From: Pyrrhoderma lamaoense
Lineage: Eukaryota > Basidiomycota > Agaricomycetes > Hymenochaetales > Hymenochaetaceae
Assembly (NCBI GenBank): GCA_002794735.1
Contig: NBAZ01000031.1
Location: 62,001 to 126,000, forward strand
Length of the DNA: 64,000 nucleotides
Direction of reading: 5' to 3'
The translations under genes were made by a program, and so were the position numbers. The notes beneath the pieces were generated by a model, which did not search any database, was not told the DNA's origin, and was given only the letters and a program-made list of their open reading frames with translations. Positions 60,845 through 64,000 of this stretch are shown piece after piece. Every line of letters starts with the position of its first letter. The stretch's first letter is position 1.

Positions 60845-63226
60845 ATGGGAAGCTTCAGGGTATCGGTAATCCAGATATCTGATGACTATCTTTTCGAACA
60901 TGTCCTACAACCGATACGGCAGGAAGTTGATATTGAGAGGATATGTAGTGGAATGAAGAGAAGACATGTCCTCAGAAGCCAAGGGAAAGGAAGATATGGA
61001 TGGAATGGGATCAACAAGACTAAAAAGCGGAATAGTAATAACGGCACAATTCTCAAGGGTGCATTGACTCATATCTTTTGTGCACTGATCAGTGGGGTAA
61101 GTTCTGGGCTATCATCGAATACTCTGGAGCTAGTATCAGACGTGAATCGGATATTTTTATCCGAGGATCTCAAGCTCGATAGCGCGTTGCTCTTATCAGA
61201 TGCGATGGAGAAGCATAAAAGTAGAAGATACTGGTATGATGTTGCCGTTCCTATCTCGTTCAGCAAGAATAGCACATTCTTTGATACTAATGTGAGTCAA
61301 TCTTGATTTGGAGCTAACCTCAGATAGTAACATCTGGATCGTGGAATAGGACATTGAACAAGTCATAAGCTGTATGCAACATGTAATGGCAGATGATCTT
61401 TGCCTGAGATTCGTATACGGAATACATATGAGCAATACCACTATACATTTATGTTTTTTCTCAAGAAGTTCAATACTAGTCAGTAATGAATTTGACCTCA
61501 ATAAAGTGCGCAGTTTCGCTCATCTGTGTATAAGTCTATACTAATGCACACATATGAAGGACTACCGAAGTGTTATCAGAATACTTCTCTCTTTATTATA
61601 TGCTTCGAAGTTCGATCTTGGGTGGGATCCAAGTATCTCTACAGATATTGTCGATGGCATGCGTCACCATACTATGGACATTTCTGCAGTTCGTATCACG
61701 ACGAATGATACACTGAAACTCGATCTCCAGAAAGAGTGTAGTATCATTGGCTCAGGAGCACACACTTACAAAGCTCACAAGAATGTCAAGGGAAAGGATG
61801 CAGGGATGGTTGTACTCAAGGATTACTGGCTTGAGGATGGACGAAAGTCTGAGGTTGAGATTCGGAATGCACTTTTAGAGGACATGACTAATCCTGACGA
61901 CGGAGATTATGTTGATAAACATGTCCTTTCGTGCTTGGCATATGAACAAGTAAGAGTGGATGGTGTTATGGACCACACCGAAAGAGTAATGCTTCGAGGT
62001 AAATCACCTGATTATTCACAGAGATATGAATTTCCTACAGATTTTGTTAATGCAAGAAAGAAAGCCAAAGCAAATATCGGTGCTGAAGGAAGCACCCGCA
62101 AGATTTCCGAAGACCGTGAGAATAGACAGAGGGAAAGACATTCCCATCGTACCCATTATCGTATCTTGTATAACGAGATTGCTACTCCTTTTTGTGGCCT
62201 GACTAATAGTGAGGATATAATGGGTGTATTGGTCGACGTGGTTGAGAGTGAGTATTTCGATTCGCCTTTATCGTTATAGTACTTGATTCTGACACTGGGG
62301 ACAATTAGCTCTTCTACGTATTCACAGGGAAGGATGGGTGCATCATGCTATCAGCACGGAAAATATTTATCTGTATGTAGATCCTGAGACTGGTGATAAG
62401 CGGGGATGATTAGGGGCCTTCAATTTGCGAGGAAAGTTGAGAATGGTGCCAGATATGATGTGCGAACAGTATGCAATGATTTCAATACTCACTTCCTGAC
62501 TCTAGTGTATCTAATTTCATTGGTCCTAGGGTACGCTTGATTCATGGCCATTGAAGTCGCTTCTGGAAAGTACTTGTTTGCCGAAAAAAAGATAGAAGAT
62601 GACATACTCTCGAGGCTGCACGCATATAGAAACAATCAGAGATCTAGCGATGCTCAGATGAATGTTGGTTCTGGTTTTTGCAACAACTATATTCATGATC
62701 TTGAATCAGTATGGTGGATCACAGTTTGGGTGGTATTCTCATTTGGAAAAGCGATGCCAATAAGAGATGATATACTTGATCCGATGGCATCCAGTACCGT
62801 AGTAGACATAGGAAGACACTGTTCGAAGCTCTGTCGCTTATGGATCGTCAAGATTTTCTTTCAGTTGAAGGAGATCTTGAGGCCTCTGTCAAAGGATGCA
62901 TTCCCCGATATTTCTCCGATCTCGTGATTTATCTGCGAGCCTCACGTGAGGAGATTGTGTTCACGTATGAAAGAGAAGAAGTTGACAAGCCTACCGTTAT
63001 CACATTCAAAGAAAACGATGATGGTGAGGATGAATGTCTTCACAAGGCACTCCTTTCTGCTTTACATATGACTAGGAACTATATGAAATATTTCGATATC
63101 GTTTTCGTTCCCTCGTCTGATTCTTGGTCAACTACTTCCGGGCGAGCTATCGAGGATAGGATGGTCATCTACCAAAACGTCCTAAAGAAATTCACCTTTC
63201 ATACTTTTCTTATTCTATATGCATAG
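60845..63226 (+). pseudogene. FunK1 paralogue K12 (type II), 1-nt losses in the last two exons
   Basis: Exons 60845-61291, 61350-61505 and 61560-62247 are fully open and read MGSFRVSVIQISDDYLFEHV, IIGSGAHTYKAHK and VVLKDYWLEDG. The exon-3 Trp that is a stop in K4 and K7 is present here. Exon 4 (62309-62468) is 160 nt instead of 161: the G run after DK-R is one short and TGA follows. The last exon has further single-base losses (TTGATTCATG near 62540, ATCC to ACC near 62795, GAGGGATAG to GAGGATAG near 63155). The catalytic loop is GWVHHAISTENIYLY, without the catalytic Asp. Best-preserved type II copy. Confidence 0.86.
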
Positions 63227-63679
63227 ACTTATGAATAAAAGCATTGACGTGGTACAAGACAGGATTGCTTTATCACTAATAACATCTAGAATATGTAGGA
63301 TTTTTACTTTGCTTTTTTGCATATATTCATTTTCTTTATGTTATGACTTGCTTTGCCTTACCAGAACATGTTTAATAATTCGTCATCTCTGATTACTTGT
63401 TGAATACTGACATATTTATAAGTGAAAGCAATATGTAAGGTCACATCAACTGAGATTCGAGAACGCCCATATATAACGACCGACCGTTTCTTCACTTTAT
63501 CTGAATCTAATAGTATGCTTTATTCCCAGTCACTCCGTTCTACAACAGGTAAAAGTAACTTTTTATCTCCTCTCAAGTGTGAGTTTACTCATCATTAACC
63601 TCACTTTTACTCTCAAAGAAGATCTCATGTGTTTATCACATATACATATTTATACGTCTCTAATGTGTTCAGTCGTGTT
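63227..63679. repeat. Type II-to-relic spacer, copy 5
   Basis: Almost base-for-base the same as 46353-46879; no gene. Confidence 0.7.
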
Positions 63680-64000
63680 TGATTCGAAACCACCTTAAGA
63701 TGATACATGTAAGATCCCGGAAGTCCATTGCTCGTTCTCGTGATTACTCACGGGAAGTCAATTCTCCGACTCGCGCAGAGCTTGTGTCTGTTGAAAGGAG
63801 TGGAAAAACAGATAATTGTGGTCAAAGAAGCACTACTCGTACTGTCGTGTCTTATATAATGAGATTTCTACGCCGTTATATGAACTGACCAACAGTATTG
63901 ATATATCGGCTGTCTAGTGCAAAAAAGGTATATAAGATGATGCATTAGCAAGGAAGCTTCAACTGATGAATGAGGAACTATTAGAAGATCTACAGACGCA
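63680..64000 (+). pseudogene. FunK1 relic R5 (long form, cut by the window edge)
   Basis: Contains VLYNEISTPLYELTNSID-like sequence, then a stop, then the ATGAATGAGGAACTATTAG block that leads into the YNYIHD region in R2 and R3. It continues past the window. Confidence 0.75.

Larger units (their letters stand above)
17847..64000 (+). repeat. Tandem array of FunK1-type kinase genes (12 copies, 5 relics)
   Basis: All copies point rightward and share exon boundaries, spacer sequences and intron positions. The order is K1(Ib)-K2(II)-R1, K3(Ib)-K4(II)-R2, K5(Ic)-K6(Ib)-K7(II)-R3, K8(Ib)-K9(II)-R4, K10(Ic)-K11(Ib)-K12(II)-R5. The array continues beyond the right edge, which cuts R5. Blocks K1-K2-R1 and K8-K9-R4 are close relatives, as are K6-K7-R3 and K11-K12-R5. 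Confidence 0.9.

Noticed and set aside
17847..64000. A toxin-antitoxin or defence-type reading of the kinase-pseudokinase pairs
   Set aside because: Nothing in the sequence beyond pairing supports it, and type II copies are broken here.

Overview
The window looks like nuclear DNA from a filamentous basidiomycete, most likely an Agaricomycete. Genes are cut by many short GT-AG introns of about 50-70 bp, and the right-hand 46 kb is an expansion of FunK1-type 'fungal protein kinase' genes, a family known to be amplified in mushroom-forming fungi. The species cannot be named from the sequence.

Left part (1 to about 17.8 kb) is ordinary single-copy gene space. On the minus strand: the start of a small hypothetical protein, a Chk1 checkpoint kinase, a BEM46/ABHD13-type alpha/beta hydrolase and a calcineurin catalytic subunit. 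On the plus strand: a small secreted Ala/Val-rich protein, a Ubc13-type E2 and a long Ser-rich RING-H2 protein. Chk1, calcineurin and the RING gene each contain one to three frame breaks. Every one is explained by one missing base, five of the six in a G or C run, so they look more like consensus errors than three dead genes.

Right part (17.8 to 64 kb) is a head-to-tail tandem array of twelve FunK1 paralogues (called K1-K12 here) and five relics (R1-R5), all on the plus strand. Complete copies share a five-exon layout. Three kinds occur. Type Ib (K1, K3, K6, K8, K11) and type Ic (K5, K10) keep the catalytic HRDIS and GDLE motifs. Type II (K2, K4, K7, K9, K12) has HHA in place of HRD and, where readable, GGLE in place of GDLE. 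Type II is therefore predicted to be catalytically dead, and all five copies also carry gene-breaking lesions. The order is Ib-II-R, Ib-II-R, Ic-Ib-II-R, Ib-II-R, Ic-Ib-II-R, which points to repeated block duplication. Type Ic looks chimeric: type I catalytic exons joined to a type II-like last exon.

Mobile DNA has landed inside the kinase copies. Three solo LTRs of one family (TG...CA ends, 4-bp target duplications) sit in K2, K5 and K9. K2 also holds a Tc1-like transposon with clear inverted repeats and a TA duplication. That transposon is itself split by a 1.74-kb TGTTAC...GTAACA element with a 5-bp duplication that carries an unrecognised open frame. K6, K8 and K10 are the best candidates for intact, expressed kinases.
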